Notes: a model not told the origin generated them from the letters alone. A stretch of 64,000 nucleotides of DNA from Margaritispora aquatica (GCA_007644065.1 VJWN01000004.1:496001-560000); one strand, 5' to 3'. Shown: positions 24,360-36,676, numbered from the stretch's first letter. Numbers and translations are program-made.

Positions 24360-26049
24360 CTTCTATGATGTGATGTAGATGCCTTCTCGAGATCTGGTCC
24401 ACTGTCTCCTTTCCTCTTGAACCACAATCGTGTCAAGTATAAGCGGATCTGAAGAGGCTGAATGTATCAGATGATGATCGTGATGCTGTGCCGACTTGCG
24501 GGATCTGGAGTGGGCTTCTGGGCTTGGAGTTGTGGCAGAGTGTTGATGTTCGTCGCCTTCACTGTCCTTGATGCAGGACAATTCCATTGGGTTCAGAAAA
24601 TTTGAAGCTAGTCGTGCACGTGATTTTTGCTATCGCCGTAGACGTTGCGATAAGGCCTCCTTTTTTTTCACCTTTACTTCCATCCTGCTGTCACTTGGTG
24701 ATTTACAGCTCCCCAAAGTGAGGTATTAATCCTACCAACACATTTCCATGTCGTTTCTCTTTCAAAAAACGAAAGAGAAAAAAAATGCTTCATCTTCCAT
24801 AATCCATAAGGATTTCCAACCAACGGCACACCTTCCGACTTCAGATTTGATCTGATCATCTGTCGCTCTTTTCCCTCCTGGTGGAGATCTTTTACTGTCG
24901 CAACATGCCAAGCTTGGCCATTTGAATCATGAACGAAACTTGGGATATTCTCCCCTTGATGCTTCCACGGACGTTCGGTCCACTTGTTCCTATGATCGTC
25001 TCCATCTTCATATGAAAAGCTTGTCAGTTGCCATTATCATGTTCATCCGATTATGCACCCTGGTCAAGGAGTTCTCAAAGATATCTAAGGGCAAGGAGCC
25101 AAATTACGGAGTCAGGTGAAACGAAGAGGATGGGGATAAGCGCCGCCACTCTGTGTTTTCTTGGACGAAGCGCGTTTTCTAAAGATGAAAAACATCCCAA
25201 GATGTGTTTCCTAAATACCAAGAGTTGAGTTCTTTGCATCTGCGATGTCACTACCCGAAGATCTTCTCGATGATTGCGCTATACCAAGGCGACACCTCGT
25301 GGTTGACTTGGACTGAAGTTGTTGATGCACGAGATGCTTGAACCCTTCTCGGCTGACATGCCGTCAAGCGAGTCTCAGATCTGCTCGTTTTCCCATGTTC
25401 TCCTGTTTGATCTGACCACAAACCGAGAATCAGCGACCGTTCGCGTCACAGAATTGACCATTACGGTCATGCTTAGCATACCTTAATCTTCTTCTCCCAC
25501 AAGTCGACGCGATCCTACCTATCTTATGCGTTGTTGCGCTTCTTATCAAGCAAGCCGTCATCGTCAGGGGATCCAGTTCTTCGCTTCTATCGGCCGATAT
25601 TCCCCATCTTGTCAGGCCTTTCCCGTCAACTCCTCGAAACTGAAACTAACACCATCGTGAACTGAAGCAACGAGGCTGACCGCTTACCATTTGTCGCGTG
25701 GGGCATCCCAACAATACGGCTTTGTTGCTCTTCTGGATGTTAGAACCCTGATCTACGGTAAGTAATTTGACGCCTGAATGATGCAGTAGCCGATTTCCTA
25801 CTGCGACCTCATCAAGGCCGCAGGAGATATAACCCTTGGATACCCCGAAAAATGTCTTGCTTTCTCATCGATCTTCTCGAGTTACATTCTTTGGTGCTTT
25901 TGTGTCGCGTTTCTTCCGTTCGTTGAAGTATCATTCATTCATTTCTATACGACTGTGTCGCTCATTTCTAGTTTGCAATTTATTTCTACGGCTGGGCCAT
26001 CATTCTTTTCGCTACTACCCTTACCACAAGATATCACCCACCCGCCACA
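24360..26049. promoter_or_regulatory. Intergenic region between divergent TIM17 and the secreted-protein gene
   Basis: This 1.7 kb holds two promoters. It includes a perfect 10-bp hairpin at 24754-24780 and a short inverted repeat TGACC-N5-GGTCA near 25457. A 74-codon frame directly upstream of TIM17 (24363-24587, minus) has no family resemblance; it could be an upstream ORF in the leader. The last 200 bp before 26050 are T/C-rich, as in many fungal leaders. Confidence 0.45.
24754..24780. repeat. Perfect inverted repeat, 10-bp stem and 7-base loop
   Basis: TTTCTCTTTC is followed after seven bases by its exact complement GAAAGAGAAA. It lies 0.4 kb upstream of TIM17, outside any coding region. 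Confidence 0.85.
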
Positions 26050-28454
26050 ATGTATACCACATCGATTCTTCTCCTACTGGCTTCCGCTGGTCTCATCGAC
26101 GGCCGGTCTGTCTTTGAAGCAAGACATGTCGATAAGAGACATCTCCATCACCTCACCCACAAGCGCTTTCATCAAGTTAGTGAGGATATTGTGCAAGCGA
26201 GGGAGCTCGCCAATGCTGTCCAAGGGCGCGCCGTTGGTGATTCGAGCGCAACAACTCTGGCTGCCAGCGCCATTCAGACAGGTTCATTCGTTGACGGAAC
26301 TCAAGAGATTGGAGCAAATGTTGCACAGCAAGCTCCATCATTGACTTCGCAAAACAATTTCATCAACGTGTGTGCCGGCAAAGTCCTTACCAATGGTCTC
26401 CAAATCACTACTGGATCTTGTAATGGAATCAGTAAGCAGGACCCTACATCCATGTGGCATATCTGACAGTAATAGCTATGGGTGATATACCCGCGAAGAA
26501 CTTGATGGTGTCCAGTATGATTACTTTCCCTCTTCATGGAAGTGCTACGATTCAATCAGACACGACATTTACTGTCACTGTTCAAATGTCCAACCTAGTC
26601 GCCGGATCATTCACCAACCCCGATGCAACATACTATGCTGCCCCTCAAGCTCTTTCCGGAGGTAAAGTTGTTGGTCACACTCATATTACTATCCAAGATA
26701 TGGGTGCCACGTTAAATCCAACAGTTGCTCTGGACCCTACCCAGTTTGCATTCTTCAAGGGCATCAATGATGCAGGTAATGGTCAAGGTCTTCTCTCCGC
26801 CGTGGTTACAGGAGGGCTTCCAGCTGGAAACTACCGCGTTTGCACTCTCGCATCCTCATCCAATCATCAACCTGTTATCATGCCAGTCGCTCAACGTGGT
26901 ACAGTCGACGATTGTACCAAATTCACGGTCATCGGCACAGGTACTGTTAAGAACGACGCAGCAAACGATGGAGTTAAGGGTATCGCAGCAGCAGCTCTAG
27001 CCGCAAGTGCTGTTGCAAATGGAGCTGGAAACCCAGACCCTGCTAGGACCGTCTCGGCTCTTGCGTCGGCTTCAGCATCGTCGGCTTCAGATTCGGCTTC
27101 CAGCAGCACGACCTCGGCCATAGCAAAGGGAGGCAAAGATACCAAGACCACTTCATCCGCTTCTCTAAGCGAGTCATCTGCCGCAACTAAGGCTGGTGGA
27201 AAGGGAGGCAAAGACACAAAAGCCACCTCTGCTTCGCTTAGCGAGTCGTCCGCTGTAACCAAAGCTAATGTGAAGGGAGGGAAGGATACAACAAGCGCGA
27301 AAACGACAGCTAAGAACACGAATAAGGGCAAGGGAAATGTGGCTGCCAGTTCTTCATTCTCGTTCTCCAACACAACAGTTGCTGCTACCACCAAGTCCCT
27401 CGAAGCGACAAGCGTGTCCATCGCAACTGCAAAAGCTGCAGCCGCAGCAGCAACTACAAAGTCCCTCGAAAAATCAAGTGCCTCTATTGCCTCTGTGAAA
27501 GCTGTCGCTACCGCCAAAGGCAATTCAGGCAAAGGGAATGGTAAGGGCAAGAAGGTCACCAAGGTGTTTGTTAAGAAGGTTGTGATCATTGAGACTTTCT
27601 TCACATTCAACCTTGCCCTTGGTGGACTTTGCCCCTCAATCTCCAAGAAGAACAACCAATTCGCCATCTTGCAAGAGCTTTTCTCTGATCTGCAATCCGC
27701 TGCCTCGGCCGCTTGTGGTAAACAGTACACAGCATGTGTCAGTTTCTCAGGCGACGGCTTTTCTGTCGAAGAGTGTCTCACCCAAAAGACTTCATGTGGC
27801 AAAGCAGCCATCACAGCCAAAGCCGCCGAGACTCCAGCCAAAGTTACAGGAACTGCCACAGTCGCTCCTAGTGCATCGGTAGCCGGTTCGGTCATTTCCG
27901 AAGCTACATTCACGACCGATGTCGAGGTCAGCTCAAGTGCAGTAGCCAGCCAAACTGCCGTATCTGCCCCAGCCGTTACCAAGGCTGCCGCTGTCGATAT
28001 CCTCTCGCCTAGTGAGAGCGTGTGCACAATCGTCACAAGCACCGTCTTCGTCGACGAGCCTTTGATCACTGCTCTGCCTGAAGCCGTCGTAGCCTCAACC
28101 TGCGCCATCGTAACAAGCACTGTCTTCGTCGATGAGCCAGCCGCTACCACACTTCCATCTTCAAGCGTTGCTTCTAGCGTCGCTGCTCCTGCCTCAACAC
28201 CCTCAGTTGTATCTGCAGTTGTTGGAAGTCCTCTTGGAGGAATTGCCGCCCCTGTCATCACAGATTCAGGTGATGCCTCAAGGCCTTTCCTGGTCAATGG
28301 CAACACATTCGTCAACAAATCCGCTGCAGTACAGCGTAGCTGTGACATCCAGTTTAACCAGTGTGCTAATGCCGTCAATGGTGGCAAAGCCACTGGATTT
28401 GGCCTGGCGGAGTGCCAACAGCAGGAACAAGCCTGTACTGTTGCTGGATCGTAG
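26050..28454 (+). CDS. Long secreted protein with Ser/Ala/Lys repeats and C-terminal Cys module
   Basis: Two exons (26050-26431 and 26476-28454; a very short 44-nt intron) give 786 residues. A signal peptide (MYTTSILLLLASAGLIDG) is followed by two likely Kex2 sites, VDKR and THKR, in a His-rich propeptide. Residues ~100-300 form a globular domain with CAGKVLTNGLQ, NFTV-like TFTVTVQMSNL, GKVVGHTHITIQ, FAFFKGIN, TGGLPAGNYRVC and MPVAQRGTVDDC, which is the pattern of a conserved family of fungal secreted proteins. Then comes low complexity: three KGGKDT units separated by SASLSESSA, and Ala-rich tracts. Next is a Cys-containing segment, then two copies of IVTSTVFVDEP. The end is a second Cys module, RPFLVNGNTFVNKSAAVQRS with CDIQFNQCAN. 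A cell-surface or matrix role is inferred. No clear GPI signal is seen. Confidence 0.85.
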
Positions 28455-29660
28455 TGTTACTGAGGAAGTGTGAGAGCGGATGGTTGTATGATTAATATGC
28501 GAATTGTGCTTTTATGGCAAGATGAGATGTGCGATTATTGTTGACTGTTGGTTGTTCTTTGTATATGTACTTTGTCGTTGGATACCAGCCCCCTGCTCAT
28601 GGGATGAGGGAGGTGGTGTGTGTTTAGGTAATCTGTTAATGGCATCTGTTTTTTGCCCAATTCTTTATTATCAACTTTCAAATGTGCTTCTTTATGTTAT
28701 GAACTTTCTAGTGATGGTGTTGTGTATCAATAATGAACCTCTATAGGTGCTCTTCAATATTCACAAATGATAGGCATAGTCAGTTTTGAGTAAGGGAAAC
28801 TCATGGAACTAAAATATAGCGATTTTACCAGTACGCTGTATATCTTCAGCTAATATGTGTCTTGCCTAACCATGAAAAAACACAGAGAATCAAGCTTCCA
28901 TATCATAGACTACTAAGAAATGGATTATCTAATTCACATATATCTTCACAATTATATATATATCTATATCACATGTCCCCCCAGGCGGTGAGAGACATTG
29001 GTGAGATCTGTCTCATGACCCCTGTTCAATGGCCTGTACTGTAATGCAGCCAAGCATCAACGTCACCGGCAAAAAAAGACATTGGCCAAAGCTTGAAGTT
29101 GTTCTTGCCTTGCCTTACCTTCCCTTGTCTTGCCGTGCCCTTCCCTTGTACGTATGTCTGTACCATCAAATATGCACAAAATCGTGGTTGCCTCAAAGGT
29201 GTTGAACAATACTTCTCTTCTACCACAAACTGCAGTCCTACCTGATTCCTCATTCCTCAGTCATGCCTGCATCTGCCAACTGTTTTCCTTTCTATAGAGG
29301 TAGTCAGCTTCTCTATACACCACATATCTCACAGCTTTCACTTTGACTTCTCTATTCCGCCACCACTTGGGCTTGGGCTTTTACCTTCACCTCCATATCC
29401 ATACTGAAGGACATCTTTGGCCCATATCTCTCTCTACCTCTTCTTGGGGCCTCTTCAGTTTTGGATATCAGAGTGATCCTTGTTAGAACTTGCTATCTTC
29501 CTCTCTGCTAAATCACAACACAGCAGTCTCTTAGATGTGCAAAGTGTGGCGTATTCATTCCTAGAAACTCCTACAACCTCGACATCCTATTGAAGTATAT
29601 CAAGTGGGTCAATCCATTCTAATGCATGTTTGGAGATATATCTGACATTGGCAGAACATA
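28455..29660. other. Intergenic region upstream of the DDHD gene
   Basis: The 1.2 kb hold the secreted-protein 3' region and the DDHD promoter. There is an AT stretch around 28951-28972 and a CCTTG/CCTTC-rich pyrimidine tract at about 29105-29150. The last 300 bp are C/T-rich, suggesting a leader. No gene is seen. Confidence 0.45.
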
Positions 29661-32600
29661 ATGTCCCAAACTACTCAAGGCCATAGCTATGGCCCTGGTT
29701 GCAGCCTTGCTCGGCATGGCGATATTTCGATGTTGAAGAACGAGGAGATGCCAGTACTCCGTACACAATTCTTTTATGCCTCGCAGATAGGCATCGATGA
29801 TCCCTTATCTGCGATACCTATACCAAGTTCAAAATCGAGGGCTACGGATCACCCTCCTCGCCCTTTCTCCTCCTATGACAATGCTGCTTTGGAACAAGCA
29901 TGGATGGGATTTTCTGCAAGCGCAAGAAGAGGGTCAAAGAAAGGTCATGGCAAGCAAAAAGCTTCGAGTCAACCTGGTATCTCTACATTCAGCGATCTGC
30001 AGCCAGAACAAGCCAGTTCGAAAACCAGACTATCGGAAAGTGCCCCGGAAAGTCCTTCTAAGGACATGAACAATGGGGGTCCTAAGCCAGGCGTCTTGAG
30101 CTACTTCAAAAGAGCCATCTCTTTTGAGAATGTAAAGGCAAGATCTGACTTGGTGACCAGAGATAGCGAGTCAAGCCTATACAGCACAGAAAAGTTTGGT
30201 GGGCTTAGCAATGCGAACGATGACCAAATCAAAGGAGACTGGTCTCCTCCGCGGAATATGAGAAGACACGAAGCAAAAGGTAAGGGAATTTCAAAGCAGA
30301 CAGGTACTGATGTCGAAACCTCGGAATTCGTGCCAACTTCCTCGAATGCAAGCTATCCATCAAATAGAGGTCAATCAGTTAAATCTGTTCTCCAAGAAGC
30401 ACACAGTGATGTTTTAAATAAGTTGGTGGGAAAGGATAATTCCCAGGAACTTAATCAACACACGGCTGTCGAGGATGGCTTGGAGAGTGAGGGCAAGGAG
30501 AACAAACCGGAGAAACGATCTCGATCGTGGTCTCGAAATCGGCGAAGCAGCCCAAGTAGATCTCAAGATCCCAATCAAACAGTTACTGATAATCTCCCTG
30601 CGCCTAATGCAGAAGCGACAATCACTGGTCGACCATTTTTAAGACTGCCTTCTAGGAGAGCAAACCGTGACCTATCGCCACCGTCCAATGAACCAAATCA
30701 AGATATCACCAGTAAAGAGGAAGATGTCGAGCACGATAGAGCCCTGTTGCCTGGCTGCCGAACACAACAAGACAACACGGAGCAAATTGATATACCTGTA
30801 GGCATATCTCGCTTACATCATGTACAATTGCCTTCTTTACAAATGAAGCCAATTTACTGGAATCCGGTCCATGATATAGCTGCCGTCACTCGTGGCACTT
30901 GGTTTTATAAGGACACGTTTTTTCCAGTTGAGCCTTCGGTCGCAAATCAACTGGAGCTTGGGTATAGGGAACTCAAGCCGTGGTCAGAGACTTGGGGTGA
31001 TGAGCTTAAAAGTGCAATAGATGTTGGTGCAGAAGCGTAAGTCAAATCTTCTGAGAACCACCATCCTTATAATATTCTGGAGTGTTGCACAAATTCATTC
31101 AGAGTGATCATTTTCAAGATTTGTTGGGATACGCATGCTTCAGCAGTATAATTTTAGACATCCAATGAATCGTGCACTAACAGAAATCCAGGGAGGAAAA
31201 AATTGCACATCAATTGTGGCCCAAGGAGGAAGAGCAAAAATCCAAATCGAATAAACGACCTGAGCATACCCTCTCAGCAGATCCTTACTGTGCTGCAAGC
31301 TGCTTTAATGGAGAGGCATCTGCAGAGGGAACCATAGACCTGGAGGATTCAACGGATTCGAAGCAGCCACCCACTGCCAAAACCACTACCAAGAGATTTC
31401 CTAACTCACAGGTCATTTACAAGGACGTCAGGAATGCATATATTTTAAAGCCTGCCTTACAACCTTCTGCCTACTATGGTCGCAAGCCGTTGAGCAAGAT
31501 TAAAAAGGGACAAACCATTGGCATCCATGTTGTCAGAGGCTTCGACTGGAAATCTTGGGAGAAATTACATCCTTCAAAAAAGACTTACAATGCAGTCAAG
31601 GCCGAAGAAATGGCACCAGTGGCCATTGGAGGTAGTGGTGGCAGCAAACCAGATGAGTGTAGAGCTTGCAGGCACGAAGAGGAACGACCCAAAGTCACTG
31701 ATGTGGTTCTTGTAATACATGGCATCGGACAGAAGCTCTCTGAGCGCATGGAAAGCTTCAACTTCACCCATGCAATCAATGGATTCCGTCGCTCCGTCAA
31801 TCTTGAAATGGCTCATCGCGATGTCCAAAAAGTTCTTCGCAAAGATCTAGGCGGCATCATGGCCCTTCCAATCAATTGGAGGACCAACCTGTCTTTTGAG
31901 GATGGCGGACCTATGAAGGAGGAGGACAAAAACCAATCCGCGGCGGATCATTTCACCTTGGACGACATCACACCTACCACCATCCCAGCCGTTCGGAACA
32001 TCATATCAGACGTCATGTTAGACATTCCTTACTATATGTCGCCAAATCACAAGCCGAAGATTTTACGCGCCGTTGTTTCGGAAGCCAACCGGGTATATCG
32101 ACTTTGGTGCCAAAACAATCCAGCTTTTGCTACGGAAGGACGAGTCCATATTATAGCACATTCACTAGGTAGCGCGATGGCGCTTGATGTATTATCAAAA
32201 CAACCTACCTCCGCCCCTCCTTTCAATCCCGATGAAAAAGAGATCAACTACAAGTTCTTTGATTTCAACACCACCAACCTTTTCTTAGCTGGTAGCCCTG
32301 CTGGGTTCTTTTTATATCTCGAAAAGGCAATGCTATTACCTCGGAGAGGTCAACAAAAAGCAGGTATAGAACTAGGAGACGATAAAGACAACGCTCTTGT
32401 TGGCGATGCAGGGACTTTCGGATGCCTTGCTGTCGATAATATCTACAACATCATGCATTACAACGATCCCATAGCATATCGTATGAACGCAGCTGTTGAT
32501 CCGCAGTATGCAGCGAGCCTGAAAAGTGCTCAAGTTCCGACCGCCTCTGTTGGCTTTTTCGAGAGAGTTCTGGCTCGAAAAACATCCACAGATCCATCAG

Positions 32601-32926
32601 CAACGAAACCTCCTGGGATGGCTCGGCTACCATCACAACTGGAAATGGCAGTGCATGATTTCTCAAGGGAAGAAATCGCCGAGAGAAAGCTGAACCTCTT
32701 GAATGACAACGGACAGATTGACTGGTTCCTAAGTTCAGGTGGAGGCCCGCTTGAGATTCAATATATTAATATGCTCGGAGCTCACAGCAGCTACTGGGAA
32801 AGTCAAGATTTTATCAGGTTTATCGTGGTTGAGGTTGGTCGCAAGGCCGGAAAAGTCCACGCCCTACCTTGTATGAGAGCGATGAAGGTTGGTACCTTGA
32901 AGGCGATTCAGAAGTCATCCTCGTAG
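29661..32926 (+). CDS. DDHD-domain phospholipase (PA-PLA1 family, Ddl1-like)
   Basis: Two exons (29661-31036 and 31192-32926) give 1,036 residues. The family hydrolyses phosphatidic acid, cardiolipin and related phospholipids; yeast Ddl1 acts on mitochondrial lipids. The N-terminus has the fungal opening LRTQFFYASQIGIDDPLSAI with HPPRPFSSYDNAALEQAW, then a long disordered part. At about 400-470 comes the WWE-like region of the family (IYWNPVHDIAAVTRGTWFY). The lipase core has VVLVIHGIGQKLSERM and the nucleophile motif HIIAHSLGSAMAL (GxSxG-type, Ser in HSLGS). The DDHD metal-binding domain follows, with NIMHYNDPIAYRMN and GAHSSYWES. Downstream is the glutathione transferase gene on the same strand, 450 bp away. 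Confidence 0.9.
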
Positions 32927-33376
32927 GTTTTTTATTGCTGTTCTCTGGCGTCTAGTTTGTGAAAGTATTACCTTAGGGCATAGCCTTGAGTTGGCATGAA
33001 GCAGGATGGGAGTAAGCATTATGAAGTTATGAAATTGTTCAACACGGAGTCTTTTCAGACTAGGTTATAAAAGTAACCCAACCTATGTATCATACCCAGC
33101 CTACTAGAGAAATAGACAGTATAATTTATGTTTCATAAAATGCCTTTCAAATCCAGATTTACACATGGTAGACTTGGTCATGATATTCGGATTTGGCTTA
33201 GCTCTTTCAACCCCACTAGCCGAGGCATCTACCCCACATCCTCCGGGATCAAGAATGAACAACGTCATAACATTAAACGATATATATTGACAGGCTTTAG
33301 GAAGTTTATTTATTCGCATAGTAATTCCACAAAACTGTCTTGTAGACGTCCAACAGATAACCCACAAACCATAACA
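32927..33376. other. Intergenic region between the DDHD and GST kappa genes
   Basis: The 450 bp contain the 3' end of the DDHD transcript and the promoter and leader of the next gene. An in-frame ATG at 33128 exists, but the region from there to 33376 does not look like a protein of the family. Confidence 0.4.
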
Positions 33377-34498
33377 ATGGGACACTCGAAGATCACGCTG
33401 TATGTGGACACTGTCAGTCCTTTTGCTTACGAGGCGTACTGGCTTTTGAGGGTAAGTCTTGTACTGTTTTGAGGTCAGATGCAGAGTAGTATGTGGTAAA
33501 AGCTTGGGAGATGGGGCTAGTAATGTAGATAGAAATTGGATGAGAATGAGGGGAGGTAAGATGGGGAATAGGTTTGTAGTGAAGGAAACGGTGAGGGATG
33601 AAAGCGAACGAGGCTATTGAGAGAAGCGAGAGTGAAGTGAGAATGGAAGTGGAAATGCTGACTTGATTTCTGGTGGTAGAATGATCCTGTTTTTAAGAAT
33701 GTCGAGATCACTTATGTCCCCATATTCCTGGGAGGAGTGATGAAGGCATGTGGCAACACACCGCCCATCAATATCAAGAGTACTTTTCCCCTCTCTTCTC
33801 TTCTCTTCTCCTCTCCTCTCCTCTCCCCATTCGTCTCTCTACCGCATTCAACACCCTCATCCAAACTAAAACTAAAACTAACAGTCTACAGACAAAGGCG
33901 AATGGATCGGCAAAGAGCGTCTCCGGTGGGCGCGCCTCTTCAACATTCCCATGACGGAGCAGATGCCACCCAACTTCCCACCGCTCACGCTGGGCATCAT
34001 GCGCGCCATGTGTGCGTTGACGGTGCTACATCCTGGGAAGGAGGGCCAGGACGTGCTGTGTAAGGCGCTTGATGCGCTGTTTGAGGCGTACTGGGTCCGG
34101 TGTGAGAAGACGATTGAGGGTGAGGTTTTGGAGAGGGTGTTGAGTGCGGTTTTGGGGAAGGAGGAGACGACGAAGGGTGAGTTTTCTATTTCCTAGTTCG
34201 CTTTGGGGGTTTGTGGTTTGTGGTTTGGAGCTTGGGGTTTGGGTTTTGAGCGAGGTTGGGTTGAGGCTGATGGGATGATACTCCAGTTATGGCGATGGCT
34301 TCGAATGAAGGCAAGAAAGTCCTTGCTGAGAATACGGATAAGGCGCTTGCGGATGGGGCATTTGGGTTGCCGTGGTTTGTGGCGGAGAACCCGAAGGGTG
34401 AGAAGGACACGTTTTGGGGAGTTGATCATATTGGGCAGCTGACGATGCATTTGGGGATTGAGAAGCCGAAGATGGGTGGATGGAAGGCCGTGTTGTGA
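33377..34498 (+). CDS. Glutathione S-transferase kappa / DsbA-like oxidoreductase
   Basis: Four exons (33377-33451, 33680-33779, 33892-34176, 34287-34498) give 223 residues, the normal size for GST kappa. These proteins have a thioredoxin fold with an inserted helical domain, use a serine near the N-terminus to activate glutathione, and act in mitochondria or peroxisomes. Visible are ITLYVDTVSPFAYEAYWLLR (active-site Ser in DTVSPF), VEITYVPIFLGGVMKACGN, NKGEWIGKERLRWARLFNIP, and the C-terminal GAFGLPWFVAENPKG with TFWGVDHIGQL. ATG 33377 was chosen because MGHSKITLYVD starts the first strand directly. The introns are repetitive: intron 2 has a pyrimidine tandem tract, intron 3 is GT-rich. Confidence 0.9.
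33791..33828 (+). repeat. Pyrimidine tandem repeat (TCTTC / TCTCC) in a GST kappa intron
   Basis: About eight 5-bp pyrimidine units lie just inside intron 2 of the GST kappa gene, close to its 5' splice site. Confidence 0.85.
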
Positions 34499-34928
34499 GT
34501 GTGTGGGATGGGGTTCGTGGTAGTAGTGAGTTGCGTGCGAGGATATGTGTGTATGTGTTAATTGCAAGTAGAGCTTAATGCACTTTAAAGAGGAGAAGGG
34601 AATCCAGCTACGAAAGACGATGAGCATGTAGGCATGGGTTTGAAATGCGAATTCCTGATAAGTTTTGTATTTAAATAACGTTAGGATTTAATGCAGCGCT
34701 GCGAACTGTACTTTTGAAATGTCTAAACGTCATAAAATGAGCAAAGTTTCAAGCACCAAGGTTTAGGTACTTGATACAGAGTGAGAATGTCGGCCTGGCG
34801 CTACAACGAGGCTTCATATACGCGCTCAACTTGTTCGGAGAACCTCTTCATCAAGTGTAGTTTTGATTATGAATTACTAGTCTTCTATAAACAATTTGTA
34901 CCTTGACTCCCACCCAGTTCGCGTCTTG
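34499..34928. other. Intergenic region between convergent GST kappa and MFS genes
   Basis: The 430 bp are the two 3' untranslated regions; no gene is seen. Confidence 0.45.
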
Positions 34929-36676
34929 TCAAGCGAGACCCACCTTTCTCCTCAGTTTCTGAACTGCACCACCAATCCCGTTTGCATTCCCTTCCTCGGC
35001 AAGACCAGCAACGCCAGCTTCTCTTCGTCGTTGAACCTCCTCCAGCCCTTGCTTTTTAAATCCACCAGGCAGCATACACCACAGAACCAAATTCGCAATC
35101 AACAACGCCAGCGCAAAAGGCTGTAAAACCTTGACCCCCTTCGCTTGAGCAATCGCCCCAACAGCGAATGGGAAAACAGCTGCTCCACCACCACCAAACG
35201 CAGCAGCGAAGCCAATCGCTGAGACGTGAAGTCTCCTTGGAAGAAGTTTCGTAGCTACAATGATCGCAGCAGGGAATAAAGGACCCAGGAAGAATCCTAG
35301 CCAGCCCGCAAAGATAGCCGATGAGATGAAATTTGGGATCAGCCAAAATAGTAGTTCGAGAGAAAGGCAGATAACGAGATAGCTAGCGATCGCTAGCTTC
35401 TCCCCGATCCTGCCTGTCACGAAACCGAGCAAGACACGTCCGAAGGTTAGACCGAGCCAGAAGCCTGTCACCACCATGCCGGAAGCGAAGGCATCGCCGT
35501 GACGCACGCGTAGCATGAATGTCACTAGCCAGCCTCCCAGAGACACCTCGACGCCGACATAACAGAGCAAGAAGAACGCACATACCCATGTGATGGGATT
35601 GCGCAGGGCTTCGGCTGTGCGTGATTTCTCGGGCACCGGCGTAGTCTCATCTGCGGATGATGAGGGATCTGAGGATGAAGGAGCAGCGCTCGCAGCGCGG
35701 TAGGCGGCTCCTGTGGCGGTGCGGAAGGAGTACACGCAAAGAATGAACTCGACAACCGCGAGGCCTACCATCAGGTAGTAGAAGTCGTACCAGGGGAGGT
35801 CGGCTTTGGCTACCATTGCTGTTGCGACGAGCGGGCTGATCGTTGCGCCTAGGCCGTAGGCGCCATGTAGAAGACCAAGGAGCTCGTTGCCATTTTGCAT
35901 GTTGCCGATCCAAGCGTTCCAACCGCCGTCTTCTATACCGTTGCCAAAGCCCGCGAACATGAAGATTATGGGTAGGACGGGGAATGGTGGATGTGCACAG
36001 GTTATGGCGTAGCAGATTATTTTGCAAGATGGTCCGCTGAGAATAGTAGGTTAGCTATATGTTAAGCAATCATTGGTAAGAGGCTAAAGAGGGAGAATCT
36101 AAGAGCAAATAAATCCGTGATAGTAAATAGGACGTTTGTATCCCAGACACTTACATGACAGCCACTCCCAATTGTCCGAAGTTCATGTGGATTTTATTGT
36201 TGAGAAATGCTGCCAAAGAGTACCCCACCCACGGCGCCAAAAAGACGAATGAGATGATTGTGTAGTTCACATTATAGTATGTCTCGAGCTTACTGACTGT
36301 TAGAGCTGAAATTAAGATCATTTGTGTAAGGTATTTCTTACATATGGAATTAAAGCCTAGTCACATGTTAGCTACGATACCATAAAAGCTGTAATCTTGA
36401 TAAGAACCTTACACCGTATGCTGCATCGCTCATTCCCATTATGATGAAGCTAAATATAGACGAGAGATACCGAAATACATTGGTTCGTGAACTGTTCCAT
36501 CGCTCCTGGACATCGGGGTCACTGATAGGGGTATCATATTGTTCCTTGGAAACTTCGTGAATCTGTTTGGTATCGTCGTCGATAGACGTCGTTGCCGCCT
36601 TCTCACCTGTCATTTCAGAGGCCATGATGATGTGAGTTGTGATATCAAGGGAAGCAGAAGCAGAGGAAGAAGCCAA
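34929..36676 (-). CDS. Major facilitator superfamily transporter (Bsc6 / FucP-like)
   Basis: Four exons (36676-36413, 36356-36342, 36288-36155, 36036-34929) give 506 residues; the second exon is only 15 nt (ALIPY). The protein has about twelve membrane segments. The first contains SFIIMGMSDAAYGALIPYLE, the typical opening of the fungal Bsc6-type MFS group. It continues with YTIISFVFLAPWVGYSLAAF, GFGNGIEDGGWNAWIGNMQN, GLLHGAYGLGATISPL, GVEVSLGGWLVTFML, GFWLGLTFGRVLLGFVTGRI and FLGPLFPAAIIVATKLLP. A Ser/Pro-rich cytosolic loop splits the two halves. The substrate is unknown; relatives resemble fucose permease. ATG 36625 (MASEMTGEKAA) is an equally good start and would give 489 residues. Confidence 0.9.

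Noticed and set aside
26891..28393. 500-codon minus-strand frame antisense to the secreted-protein gene
   Set aside because: It mirrors the Ser/Ala/Thr-rich repeats of the plus-strand gene. Its composition (Ala/Val/Thr-rich) is what such codons give in reverse, and it has no family pattern of its own.
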